From NCBI GenBank assembly GCA_003133205.1, contig PKWK01000002.1:1-9238 (forward strand): a DNA stretch of 9,238 nt. The letters are read 5' to 3'. This stretch comes from Granulicella sp. Its GTDB lineage: Bacteria; Acidobacteriota; Terriglobia; Terriglobales; Acidobacteriaceae. The position numbers and the translations under genes are program-made. This document shows positions 1-6,449 of this stretch, one piece after another (positions within the stretch are counted from its first letter, which is position 1; each line of letters opens with the position of its first letter). The notes beneath the pieces were generated by a model. It ran no database searches, was not told where the DNA came from, and worked only from the letters and a program-made list of their open reading frames with translations.

Positions 1-451
1 TTTCCCGCCACGGCTTGAGGTCGTGGCTTTCCAGCAGCACCCGGATGGTCTCCCGTCCGACGCGAGGAACCAGTTTGCGCTTGATCACCTCTTCGGTCAG
101 CAGCCGCACCGTCCAACGAGCCCGTCCCTCTGGAGGCGGCGAGCAGACCACGGCGATAATGCGCTGCTGTTGTTGCTGATCAAGAGCCGGAGCCTTGCCC
201 GGGCGGGCGGCATCGAACAACGCCCGCTCCAGTCCGCCATCAAGATAGCGCTTGCCGATCTGCCACACCGCCTTGGCGGAAAGCCCAAGGTTGGAGCCCA
301 CTGCAGGCGTGGACTGCCCCTGATCCAACTGACGCAAGGCCAAGGCGCGCAAGGTCGTGCGGACCCCCTGCAACCCGCCGCCAAGCAGCTGATCTATCTG
401 CAGTCGATCGCGCCGCTTGAGTTCAATCCGAAGTCGTATGCCTCTGCTCAC
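1..451 (-). CDS. IS630-family transposase, N-terminal 150 residues, cut by window edge
   Basis: This is the start of a DDE transposase. Read on the minus strand from a GTG at 451-449, the frame stays open to base 1. Residues 25-75 form the helix-turn-helix DNA-binding part (TPAVGSNLGLSAKAVWQIG). They are followed by LFDAARPGKAPAL, RIIAVVCSPPPEGRARWTV (about 98-115), RLLTEEVI and ESHDLKPWRE, a succession characteristic of IS630 transposases just before the DDE catalytic domain. The catalytic acidic residues would lie past base 1, so activity cannot be judged. The GTG is chosen because an in-frame TGA lies two codons upstream (457-455). The GAGGAG-like stretch overlaps the start, so initiation is weak on sequence alone and a frameshifted longer N-terminus is possible. 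The plus-strand ORF over the same bases is a shadow. Family assignment is confident; the exact start is not. Confidence 0.88.
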   Translation of the reverse strand, partial: MSRGIRLRIELKRRDRLQIDQLLGGGLQGVRTTLRALALRQLDQGQSTPAVGSNLGLSAKAVWQIGKRYLDGGLERALFDAARPGKAPALDQQQQQRIIAVVCSPPPEGRARWTVRLLTEEVIKRKLVPRVGRETIRVLLESHDLKPWRE

Positions 452-527
452 TCCTCAGTGATAAAGCCACTGCAGCCACTCGGCAAGTGCCTACAGTGGT
501 TACTTATTCACAAGGCCAGGGTACTAG
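1..527 (-). mobile_element. IS630-family insertion sequence, 5' end portion
   Basis: The element includes the transposase above plus its upstream non-coding end. The outer boundary is inferred. IS630 elements insert at TA, often within CTAG, and a CTAG lies at 524-527, roughly 75 bases upstream of the transposase start and just before toxin-like coding sequence resumes. The terminal inverted repeat cannot be verified because the other end is outside the window. A second TA at 522-523 is an alternative boundary. Confidence 0.5.
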
Positions 528-585
528 CGCGGGCGTAACGCGCCCAATCACAGCTTCATCTCCACCTGACAAATAGTGCCTTGCT

Positions 586-991
586 GTGCCTGCACACCCT
601 CCGGGCACCAGTATCCTAACAAACATCGATTCCGTCCAACATAGTGTGCTCTCCAATAAGAATTGGCTCCAAAGAGCCAAAACGTGGGCCTGGAATGTCC
701 ACAACTACAATTCACCTTGGAGTTATCAAAGGATTGGGAACGAGACAGGTCAAGGGAACCTGTACGATGCCTTCGGCAATTTCAATTATGGCGCAACTGG
801 GACAGCTCTAGGCATTCGAGACGTTACCCTCCTAGGCGCGGCCGGTATTGCGAAATGGTTCAATTACGCCGCCAATAAGCCGCCTCAAATGAATCAGTAT
901 TGGAGTCAACCTTGGACGAATGATCCGCACAAAAGTGGAAATGATTAAGCAGGGTATCCAATATGCAGCAAATGGCTGTACGAATAAGTAA
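586..991 (+). pseudogene. C-terminal tip of a polymorphic toxin (type 44 toxin domain), frameshifted and detached
   Basis: The encoded segment resembles the toxin tip found at the end of RHS-type and other polymorphic toxins. A proline-rich lead-in (VPAHPPGTSI) is followed by WSYQRIGNE, then the family-like core YDAFGNFNYGATGTALGI and LLGAAGIAKW. In the first frame the protein ends NDPHKSGND at 946-948. Deleting one A from the AAAA run at 931-934 lets the frame continue as NDPHK-VEMIKQGIQYAANGCTNK to a TAA at 989-991, which is how this domain family usually ends (a DDP-type motif, then a short helix MIxxGI). I therefore read it as one frameshifted domain. It has no credible start: GTG 586 lacks a ribosome-binding site and an in-frame TAG lies at 574-576. 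The carrier region is missing, apparently lost next to the IS630 end. The toxin's biochemical activity is not evident from what I can see. Confidence 0.7.
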
Positions 992-1006
992 GCATAAAGG
1001 GCGCAG

Positions 1007-1294
1007 ATGAATTTCCAATTATCGCGAAGAGTCGTTAAAATAGCCCTAATTCTCAGAGTGTTAGCATTTCAATCGCTTGTAACATCTTGTCGATCTAGTA
1101 TGGAGTCTGACACGCACCTTAGCGACACATTCTTTAAGAATGCCAGCGACTTTAATAAAATCTTGGCAATGTTATCACAAGACCACCACATTCAGAGGAT
1201 TGACTTTGATTTTGTGACACTTGATAGAGTAGGAGAACGCGACAAGCCCAGCATGAGCTCGCCGCGTTCTATGTTTTCTGGCTATAACTGTTGA
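1007..1294 (+). CDS. Small lipoprotein, candidate immunity protein for the adjacent toxin tip (possibly truncated)
   Basis: A 95-residue protein starts at ATG 1007 behind an AAAGGG ribosome-binding site, 15 bases after the restored toxin stop. Its N-terminus is a lipoprotein signal: basic residues (RRVVK), hydrophobic core (IALILRVLAFQSL), then lipobox LVTSC with the acylated cysteine at residue 28. The mature part contains DFNKILAMLSQDHHIQRIDFDFVTLD (written here across residues 48-73; key residues F49, M54, D58, R63, I64, F68, L72), a pattern I associate with small hypothetical lipoproteins next to toxin genes. Immediate position downstream of a toxin tip is the classic place for an immunity gene, so the role is inferred from context. 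A lipid-anchored immunity protein would imply that the toxin acts in the periplasm. Such proteins are often longer, and the last 15 residues look unconserved, so the 3' end may be lost. It overlaps the convergent gene by 13 bases and is visibly more AT-rich than its neighbours. Confidence 0.6.
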   Translation: MNFQLSRRVVKIALILRVLAFQSLVTSCRSSMESDTHLSDTFFKNASDFNKILAMLSQDHHIQRIDFDFVTLDRVGERDKPSMSSPRSMFSGYNC

Positions 1295-3174
1295 TAAGGA
1301 AAGATCGATTCTGTGAGCTTCGATCCGGCATAATCTGGTGTCGTATCCTGGATGAAGTGGTTGCCGTACGAAGGATTGTTTGGCTCGCCTACATTAATCG
1401 TCTGTTGAGCGAACATGGGACCGAGATCAGTAAAGTGTTCACCTAGACAGTCTGTGAAGGTTTCATCCGCCAACACTTCAACCGCCGCAACCCAGGGCAA
1501 ATCGTAGTAGTAGTCTGGCAAATAGCAACTACCATCGCCATTGTCAATTCCAAAAACAATCTCTCCGTCGGGAAGGACAATGTAGTAGTAATTAGGGTCG
1601 ACAGGACACCAGTCGTAATAATCCCACCAGAAGTCAATCCCTAGGTATGGGATGAGAACTCCTTCGATGAAGTCCAATTCGCTACCACTCACCACAATCG
1701 GCTTCCGGTCAGGGTTGTAGAAATAAGTGGAGTGCTTAGATTGAGATAGGTAAAGGTCGATATGCGTATCGTGAGGTATCGCGGTATTCGGGGCGAAGTA
1801 CTCGCTGGCATCCACGCCCGTGTGCTCATGGGCGGCGGTGAAGTATTCCACTGCGTTATACAGTGTGTAGTCAGACGGAAACGTCATATCGTTAGGCCCG
1901 TTCACTTGCACTGCAACCAGCACCGCCGAGTGTTCATTGTCGAGATAGTGACCACCTAGACCTGCAGAGATTGCTGCGACATCGAAGCCGATCACACCTG
2001 AGAGTAAGCCTTCCGCATAGCCGAGGGACCCGCCCACAGCTAGATCGCATGTCAATCCGTGAGCAAGACCATCATCTTCGTTCCACAGTGTCAGATAATC
2101 AATTCGTAGGTATCTGTGGTAAACCGTGTTACCGTACTGGTCCGTACCTGTACCGATGTAATTCGAGGAGGTTACTCGATAGTAGCTTATCGGTGGTGTG
2201 GGCCCGTATGAGGTCTGCACGTTCTCGGGAGGCTGATCCTGCATGGTTGCAAAACCGGTGCCCGACTGTTCATGATCTGATACATGGTAGGTAGGCGTGA
2301 AGGAGTTTGCCACTGAATACTCCACGCCATCTGGAACGGAGTCCCCGTCTGAATCGTCATCTCCAGTGCCACAGAACCTACACCCACCACATCCCCATAC
2401 GGGGCAAATATTCGGTTGTGCTACTTGACTGGACGTGGCTACCTGGGAGGTACGAAGAAAGGCAAGATGCTCGCCCGTCGCCACGTTCCTCTTCATAACC
2501 GTATCCAACTTGTGCCAACCAGATATGTTCATTTGGTTCGATGGCAGAGGAATAGTCTTGGGCGAGATGACGGCCGACGTACCCTTGTTCGCGGTAGTCC
2601 TTATGACGGCCGGCGTTCGCAATATGCGTTTACCATTGATATCCCGAAAACCCACCGGGACATCCGTTTGCCGTCCATCCACAGGGAATTGCAGTGTCGC
2701 TCCGTTTAGCGGAACGCTGACGGTTCCCCTCAGCTGAGTTCTGTTTGAGGGCGAATCTTCCGGATGATTTTTGACGTACTCAGCATGAGCAACTTTGATC
2801 TTCGCGGCTACCTCCGCCATTCTGCGCTGTTGCTCGTCCTTGGAAAGCAGCTTCCAAGCAGCTTGGGCGGCCGCCCGTTGCTGAGGATTGAAACGGAGCG
2901 GCCGGTGTGATCCAGCGCCGACGGCACCATAATTAGGGTCGAGCAGGTACATTCGTTGAGCATCTGTGCCTATGATTTTCCTACCTGTCGCGTCGGTGCC
3001 AATCTGTGCCCTAGGTGGCAGCTGAGCCTGGCTGAATCTCGGCGGAGGCAATGGAGCATTGGTGGGTTGAGGTGCTGAAGGAGGTGTTGCTTGGAGTTGT
3101 GAAGCGGATTGGCCGAAGCCAAGCGACGAACAGAGAATTCCAACGGCAGCAAGGACTGCAAAAGATGATTTCAA
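1282..3174 (-). CDS. Exported 630-residue protein with Cys cluster and TSP3-like calcium loop, function unknown
   Basis: Starts at TTG 3174-3172 behind AAAGGGG (3181-3187), with a sigma70-type promoter upstream. Residues 1-21 are a Sec signal peptide (MKSSF, hydrophobic core, GFGQ). A Pro/Ala/Gln-rich linker (about 24-55) and a charged helical segment (97-137, KLLSKDEQQRRMAEVAAKIK) follow. Cysteines at 257, 262, 265 and 268 (CPVWGCGGCRFC) precede an acidic loop at 272-285 (DDDSDGDSVPDGVE), which resembles a thrombospondin type 3 calcium-binding repeat. The C-terminal half contains YHVSDHE, GGHYLDNEHSAVLV, AAHEHTGVD, PHDTHIDLYLS and KHSTYFYNPD (about 297-488). This His/Asp-rich layout is faintly like VPS62/DUF946-type proteins, but I would not assign it. 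The end is rich in Tyr, Trp and Asp. The protein is likely periplasmic, surface or secreted. It converges with the small lipoprotein gene and diverges from the gene at 3288. Coding certainty is high because of length and signal peptide; no function is claimed. Confidence 0.85.
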   Translation of the reverse strand: MKSSFAVLAAVGILCSSLGFGQSASQLQATPPSAPQPTNAPLPPPRFSQAQLPPRAQIGTDATGRKIIGTDAQRMYLLDPNYGAVGAGSHRPLRFNPQQRAAAQAAWKLLSKDEQQRRMAEVAAKIKVAHAEYVKNHPEDSPSNRTQLRGTVSVPLNGATLQFPVDGRQTDVPVGFRDINGKRILRTPAVIRTTANKGTSAVISPKTIPLPSNQMNISGWHKLDTVMKRNVATGEHLAFLRTSQVATSSQVAQPNICPVWGCGGCRFCGTGDDDSDGDSVPDGVEYSVANSFTPTYHVSDHEQSGTGFATMQDQPPENVQTSYGPTPPISYYRVTSSNYIGTGTDQYGNTVYHRYLRIDYLTLWNEDDGLAHGLTCDLAVGGSLGYAEGLLSGVIGFDVAAISAGLGGHYLDNEHSAVLVAVQVNGPNDMTFPSDYTLYNAVEYFTAAHEHTGVDASEYFAPNTAIPHDTHIDLYLSQSKHSTYFYNPDRKPIVVSGSELDFIEGVLIPYLGIDFWWDYYDWCPVDPNYYYIVLPDGEIVFGIDNGDGSCYLPDYYYDLPWVAAVEVLADETFTDCLGEHFTDLGPMFAQQTINVGEPNNPSYGNHFIQDTTPDYAGSKLTESIFPYQQL

Positions 3175-3201
3175 GTCGTGCCCCTTTCGTGTAGCGGGAC
3201 C

Positions 3202-3229
3202 TTTATAACACCGAAGCCATCTGTGTCAA
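3202..3229 (-). promoter_or_regulatory. Sigma70-type promoter for the 630-residue exported protein
   Basis: On the minus strand a perfect -35 TTGACA (3229-3224) is separated by 16 bases from TATAAA (3207-3202). The start codon lies 28 bases beyond the -10 box, which leaves a leader that contains the AAAGGGG ribosome-binding site. Confidence 0.65.
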
Positions 3230-3274
3230 CAACAAAAAACAGCATATTTTATCAGCCGCCTTAGATTACCGGAC

Positions 3275-3280
3275 TATAAT
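3275..3280 (+). promoter_or_regulatory. Consensus -10 box directly upstream of the small membrane protein
   Basis: TATAAT lies seven bases before ATG 3288. No clear -35 hexamer is present at 16-18 bases and no Shine-Dalgarno fits before the ATG. A start site at the expected distance would fall at or just before the ATG, giving a leaderless mRNA. Confidence 0.4.
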
Positions 3281-3287
3281 ATTGGCC

Positions 3288-3656
3288 ATGAAAACCAGAG
3301 TGCTTGCGCTTATTCTTGTTATGTCAACCTCGTCTGTCGCAGTTGCTGCTTCTGGGCAGGAGATCGAGCCACTGTCGGCTGACGGCGTCATAACCCACAA
3401 CATCCGGATTACCCGGGGAGTATCAGCCGGCGCGGAGACTCTTCCCGTGACGACGACGATGGCCGAATCGTCTCTACCCGACGCTCCGCTCCCCAGGCTG
3501 AACTTGCCGCGAGCCCGGTTCGCCGCCGCTGGGCAGCAGCCGGGGCAGTCCCGTCCGGCGCATCGCCATTGGGGTAGCCAGAGGGACATCGTCGTCGGTG
3601 TGATTATCGTGATCGCGGTTGTCGGTGCGATCGTGATCGCGACACAACGCGATTAG
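3288..3656 (+). CDS. Small protein with signal peptide and C-terminal membrane anchor, unknown function
   Basis: A 122-residue protein with start ATG 3288; a TTG six bases earlier is less likely. Residues 1-21 form a signal peptide (MKTRVLALILVMSTSSVAVAA). The middle (22-98) is low in hydrophobicity, with an LPDAP motif at 63-67 and a Pro/Arg/Gln-rich segment (68-95). Residues 100-118 (DIVVGVIIVIAVVGAIVIA) form one strong transmembrane helix followed by the short tail TQRD. The predicted topology is a periplasmic domain held by a C-terminal anchor. The LPDAP motif recurs, as I recall, in secreted acidobacterial proteins, which supports the host guess but gives no function. It is divergent from the 630-residue gene, with 113 bases between the two starts. 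Confidence 0.75.
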   Translation: MKTRVLALILVMSTSSVAVAASGQEIEPLSADGVITHNIRITRGVSAGAETLPVTTTMAESSLPDAPLPRLNLPRARFAAAGQQPGQSRPAHRHWGSQRDIVVGVIIVIAVVGAIVIATQRD

Positions 3657-3749
3657 CGGTCGCCCAACGGCAGTGTGCGAATAATGTCTGAGGGTTACCG
3701 TTTGAACTCCGAGGTTTATGGTTGCCGTCAGTTTTCCGGAAGGGACGTC

Positions 3750-4586
3750 ATGAATTATGGCCCATTACGAAGCTCTCTAATTGCTCGCATCTCTTGCAAG
3801 GCTCGCACCGTATTGTTCATTCCATTCGCTGCCTTGACAGCCTGCGGTGTAAATTCGACCACGGCCCCATCATCCTCTGCTTATCCGAATCTCAACGGAA
3901 ATTGGGAGGCGCGCACCACTTCATCAAACGCTGGTATTCCTGGTTCGCCGATCGCCTCGTTTACCGGCGCGCTTCAATCGTCCGGCAGCGCGGTGTCCGG
4001 AACATTCCGCGCATTAGACCCGAACTTTCTGAGCCCATGCGTTACCTCTACCCAAAACCTCTCCGCGACTGGAACATTGGATTCGAATGGCGATCTTGTA
4101 CTGAGCATTCCTATCTCTGGAGGTATGGCCAAAATCACTGCGACCCTCGGACCTAATCTCCAGATCTACACTCCAGGAACCTTGCAAATCTCAGGCGGGC
4201 TTTGTGCGATGCCTTCGAGCACCACTTCAATCATTCAGTATGCCCCCATCAACGGAACCTATACGGGAACACTATCAGATACTGCCAACGTCACAAATAC
4301 TGCGACTGTCACAGCAGTACTCACCCAATCGAGCGTGCCCGACTCGGATGGGCGCTTTCCCATAAGCGGTAGTGTCTCCTCGACAGGCCTCTGCCCTGGA
4401 ACCAGGCCGCTGCTTCCAGAAGTCGTTTCGGGCGGCGGCATTCTCACATCGGGCTCCACATCATACCCGGGGGTTATGCTAACTGGGGCAATATTGCCGG
4501 CGGCCGACCATATTCAGGTTATCGTCGGAATCCTCGATCTAAACTGCCTCACCGCAGTCCTCGACGGCAGCCTCACTAAACAGTAG
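3750..4586 (+). CDS. Lipoprotein with two related beta-rich halves, unknown function
   Basis: A 278-residue protein. I chose ATG 3750 because GGAAGGGA (3738-3745) sits at correct spacing and the lipoprotein signal then has normal length. The frame is open upstream to a GTG at 3675. The signal is KARTVLFIPFAALTAC, with lipobox LTAC and acylated Cys32. The mature protein is rich in Ser, Thr and Gly and looks all-beta. It has two similar halves: LNGNWEA (48-54) followed by FTGALQSSGSAVSGTF, and INGTYTG (167-173) followed by VTAVLTQSS and FPISGSVSSTG. Each half has about two cysteines (97 and 152; 215 and 266), suggesting one disulfide per repeat. This is compatible with a duplicated lipocalin-like or calycin-like barrel, but that is inference. 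It lies 93 bases after the small membrane protein gene on the same strand. Confidence 0.8.
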   Translation: MNYGPLRSSLIARISCKARTVLFIPFAALTACGVNSTTAPSSSAYPNLNGNWEARTTSSNAGIPGSPIASFTGALQSSGSAVSGTFRALDPNFLSPCVTSTQNLSATGTLDSNGDLVLSIPISGGMAKITATLGPNLQIYTPGTLQISGGLCAMPSSTTSIIQYAPINGTYTGTLSDTANVTNTATVTAVLTQSSVPDSDGRFPISGSVSSTGLCPGTRPLLPEVVSGGGILTSGSTSYPGVMLTGAILPAADHIQVIVGILDLNCLTAVLDGSLTKQ

Positions 4587-4719
4587 CTGATCTTGTGAAA
4601 TAGCCTATACGCAAGCGAGAGCACAAGGCGTAGTCTCGCGAACATCCGTAACCCGAGGCAGGTATACCGTCGATTCTTGAGAGAATTGCAGATTAGCCAT
4701 AACGAGAAAGGAATGTTCA

Positions 4720-5958
4720 ATGTGGGTGAAAGAGCGACTTAGATGGAATTCCCGTCGCGAAGTCACATGGCAAATTGGAAAACTGTTGTTCTTGGGTTTT
4801 ATGCTTGCGTTGCCGACGCCAGCTCAAATTCCGAAATCCGCAGGTCACGTTGAGGGCGGCGGCACAAATCCGGGCTTCACAACTCCGTCAGCAGCCGACA
4901 TTGATCACGCCATTGCTCTGGCTGCCGGCTATTTGGAGCGTGCCTGCGGATACGATGGCCGGTTTACGTACATGATCGACATTAGCTCGGGACAGCAGAG
5001 CCAAACCTACAACGTTGTCCGGCATGCGGGCGCAATCTACGCACTCGGAATGCTGCAGTATCCAAAGCCGGATAAACAAGCGCTCGATGCCATGACTCGG
5101 GCTGCCTTCTTTTTACGTCGGAACTACATGGGCCCAGGAGTTCGCCAGAATCAACTGGTGGTTTGGTCAAAGCCGCTCCCACAAAGCTCTACGGCGGATT
5201 TAGGCGCCACTGGCCTCGGATTGGTTGCGCTCACCAGTATGAATCAAGCAAAGCGGAGTTCTGTCCCATTGCCACAGCTTCAGGCTTTGGGTCATTTTCT
5301 TCTCTTTTTACAGAAGAATGACGGCAGCTTCGTGAGCAAATATCGCGCAGAGAGCGGTCCCGTCGAAGACTTTCAGAGTCTCTATTATCCTGGCGAAGCG
5401 GCGCTGGGCCTAATCGATCTTTATGAGACGGACCACTCTATCGTATGGCTTAATGCGGCGGCCAGAGCGCTGTCGTATTTAGCACGATCCCGCGCCAAAC
5501 TCTCTAGTGTCCCTCCCGACCACTGGGCCTTGATTGCCACAGCGAAGTTGCTGCCATACTACGTAAAGAGCGGATCGCCCGCTTCGAGGGAAGCGCTAGT
5601 TCACCACGCAATTCAGATATGTCAGTCCATGATGAAGGACCAGGTGCGAGCCTCTGCTGGGGCGCTCGACGGAGCTTTTGATCCCGCGGGACAGACTGCT
5701 CCCACAGCAACTCGTATGGAGGGGTTGCTCGCCGCGCTAGAGTTTCTGCCGGAAGGAAGGCTGCGATCACAGATCCAGGCCACAGTCGATCACGGCATTG
5801 CTTTTCTTCTCCGCACCGAGATCTCCAACGGAGTGTATGCGGGCGGTATGCCTGCGGCGTATGGGCCGCCAGGAGCCTTCGTTCGTATCGATTTTGTCCA
5901 ACATGCGCTCTGTGCATGGTTGAGATATAGGCAGGAATTTCTTACACCTGAGTTCTGA
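4720..5958 (+). CDS. Exported alpha/alpha-toroid-like helical repeat protein, unrecognised enzyme or binding protein
   Basis: A 412-residue protein from ATG 4720 behind AAAGGA (4707-4712). The N-terminus has SRREVTWQIGKLLFLGFML and a cleavage-like site PTPAQ at about 32-36. The twin arginine hints at Tat export but the rest of the Tat motif is poor, so Sec export is equally possible. The mature part is a series of helix pairs with conserved-looking inner-helix motifs: YNVVRHAGAIYAL (97-109), LGATGLGLVAL (161-171), QKNDGSFVSKY (198-208), YYPGEAALGLIDLYE (222-236), PDHWAL (266-271), TATRMEGLLAALEFLP (329-344) and RIDFVQHALCAWLRY (389-403). Such spacing is typical of alpha/alpha barrels in glycan-active enzymes and terpenoid-cyclase-like folds. 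Invariant-looking Arg101, His102, Asp201, Glu226, Asp267, His268 and Arg332 could line a pocket. I do not recognise the exact family, so no reaction is assigned. Confidence 0.85.
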   Translation: MWVKERLRWNSRREVTWQIGKLLFLGFMLALPTPAQIPKSAGHVEGGGTNPGFTTPSAADIDHAIALAAGYLERACGYDGRFTYMIDISSGQQSQTYNVVRHAGAIYALGMLQYPKPDKQALDAMTRAAFFLRRNYMGPGVRQNQLVVWSKPLPQSSTADLGATGLGLVALTSMNQAKRSSVPLPQLQALGHFLLFLQKNDGSFVSKYRAESGPVEDFQSLYYPGEAALGLIDLYETDHSIVWLNAAARALSYLARSRAKLSSVPPDHWALIATAKLLPYYVKSGSPASREALVHHAIQICQSMMKDQVRASAGALDGAFDPAGQTAPTATRMEGLLAALEFLPEGRLRSQIQATVDHGIAFLLRTEISNGVYAGGMPAAYGPPGAFVRIDFVQHALCAWLRYRQEFLTPEF

Positions 5959-6449
5959 AGAGTCGAACTCTCGGAGGCGCCTTTTAGAGAATGCCCCTGC
6001 CGAACCCGGCCTGGTTTACGAAAGGCAAACCTGCGGTTGAATACGAAGCAGGCGAACCAAACTTGCTGGATGGTGGGCCTCGCTAAAGCACGAGGTGAAA
6101 GCTCCGCAAGTAAGCCACGATGCGACAGGAAGAACCCTACACAACAAACACAACCCGCGCACATGGGAGCTTTGCGCGAATCAGAGGAAGGTAACGCACG
6201 TGCGGAGAAGGCGCTGGGAAGTCGAGCAATATCGTTATATGGGTCCAGATTGCGAGACAATGGTTCCCTACCGATCATAGTTCCGAACCAAAGTGCAGGC
6301 GGTGAAGCATTGGAAGCACGAGAGGACGCTCGGGCGCCTCTTTCTCAACGCAGGGATCTACGTCACCCCCAACGGCGGTAGGCGGCGGCTGGTCACGATG
6401 CGCTGCAACGAGCCCGACGTCCGAAGCACTTCCCAGAAAGGCATCATCC
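5959..6449. other. 491-base gene-poor stretch with densely complementary segments (possible structured RNA or decayed element)
   Basis: No convincing gene is visible; the ORFs here have basic, low-complexity translations without recognisable motifs. Between 6009 and 6268 complementary segments are frequent: GCCT/AGGC (6009-6012 with 6023-6026), GGTTT/AAACC (6013-6017 with 6027-6031), CCTGC/GCAGG (6030-6034 with 6048-6052), CCTCG/CGAGG (6078-6082 with 6091-6095), AAAGCTCC/GGAGCTTT (6098-6105 with 6166-6173), CGCGCA/TGCGCG (6156-6161 with 6173-6178) and GGGAA/TTCCC (6216-6220 with 6264-6268). Some are mutually exclusive, for example CTCCGCA (6102-6108) could instead pair with TGCGGAG (6201-6207). 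A group II intron 5' domain without its reverse transcriptase is one possibility; chance is another. From 6293 a frame with GRLFLNAGIYVTPNGGRRRLVTM runs towards the ligase fragment but I cannot identify it. Confidence 0.3.

Noticed and set aside
97..384. 95-codon minus-strand ORF
   Set aside because: Same strand as the IS630 transposase but another frame; its Cys/Arg-rich translation is meaningless.
23..538. 171-codon plus-strand ORF
   Set aside because: It lies antisense to the IS630 transposase, whose minus-strand translation gives a clear family match; this frame shows none.
4677..4705. TTGAGA-17-TAACGA promoter before the toroid-like gene
   Set aside because: A transcript starting at the expected place would begin inside the AAAGGA ribosome-binding site, so it is unlikely to be the used promoter.
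5959..5995. tRNA-like or terminator-like segment (AGAGTCGAACTCT and AGGCGCCTTTT)
   Set aside because: No full cloverleaf arms; the palindrome before the T-run has no loop and the other stem is only four bases.
5790..6278. 162-codon minus-strand ORF
   Set aside because: Overlaps the end of the toroid-like gene antisense, has no recognisable motif and no ribosome-binding support.
6037..6381. 114-codon plus-strand ORF in the gene-poor stretch
   Set aside because: Arg/Ala/Gln-rich translation without motifs, over a region better explained by nucleotide structure.
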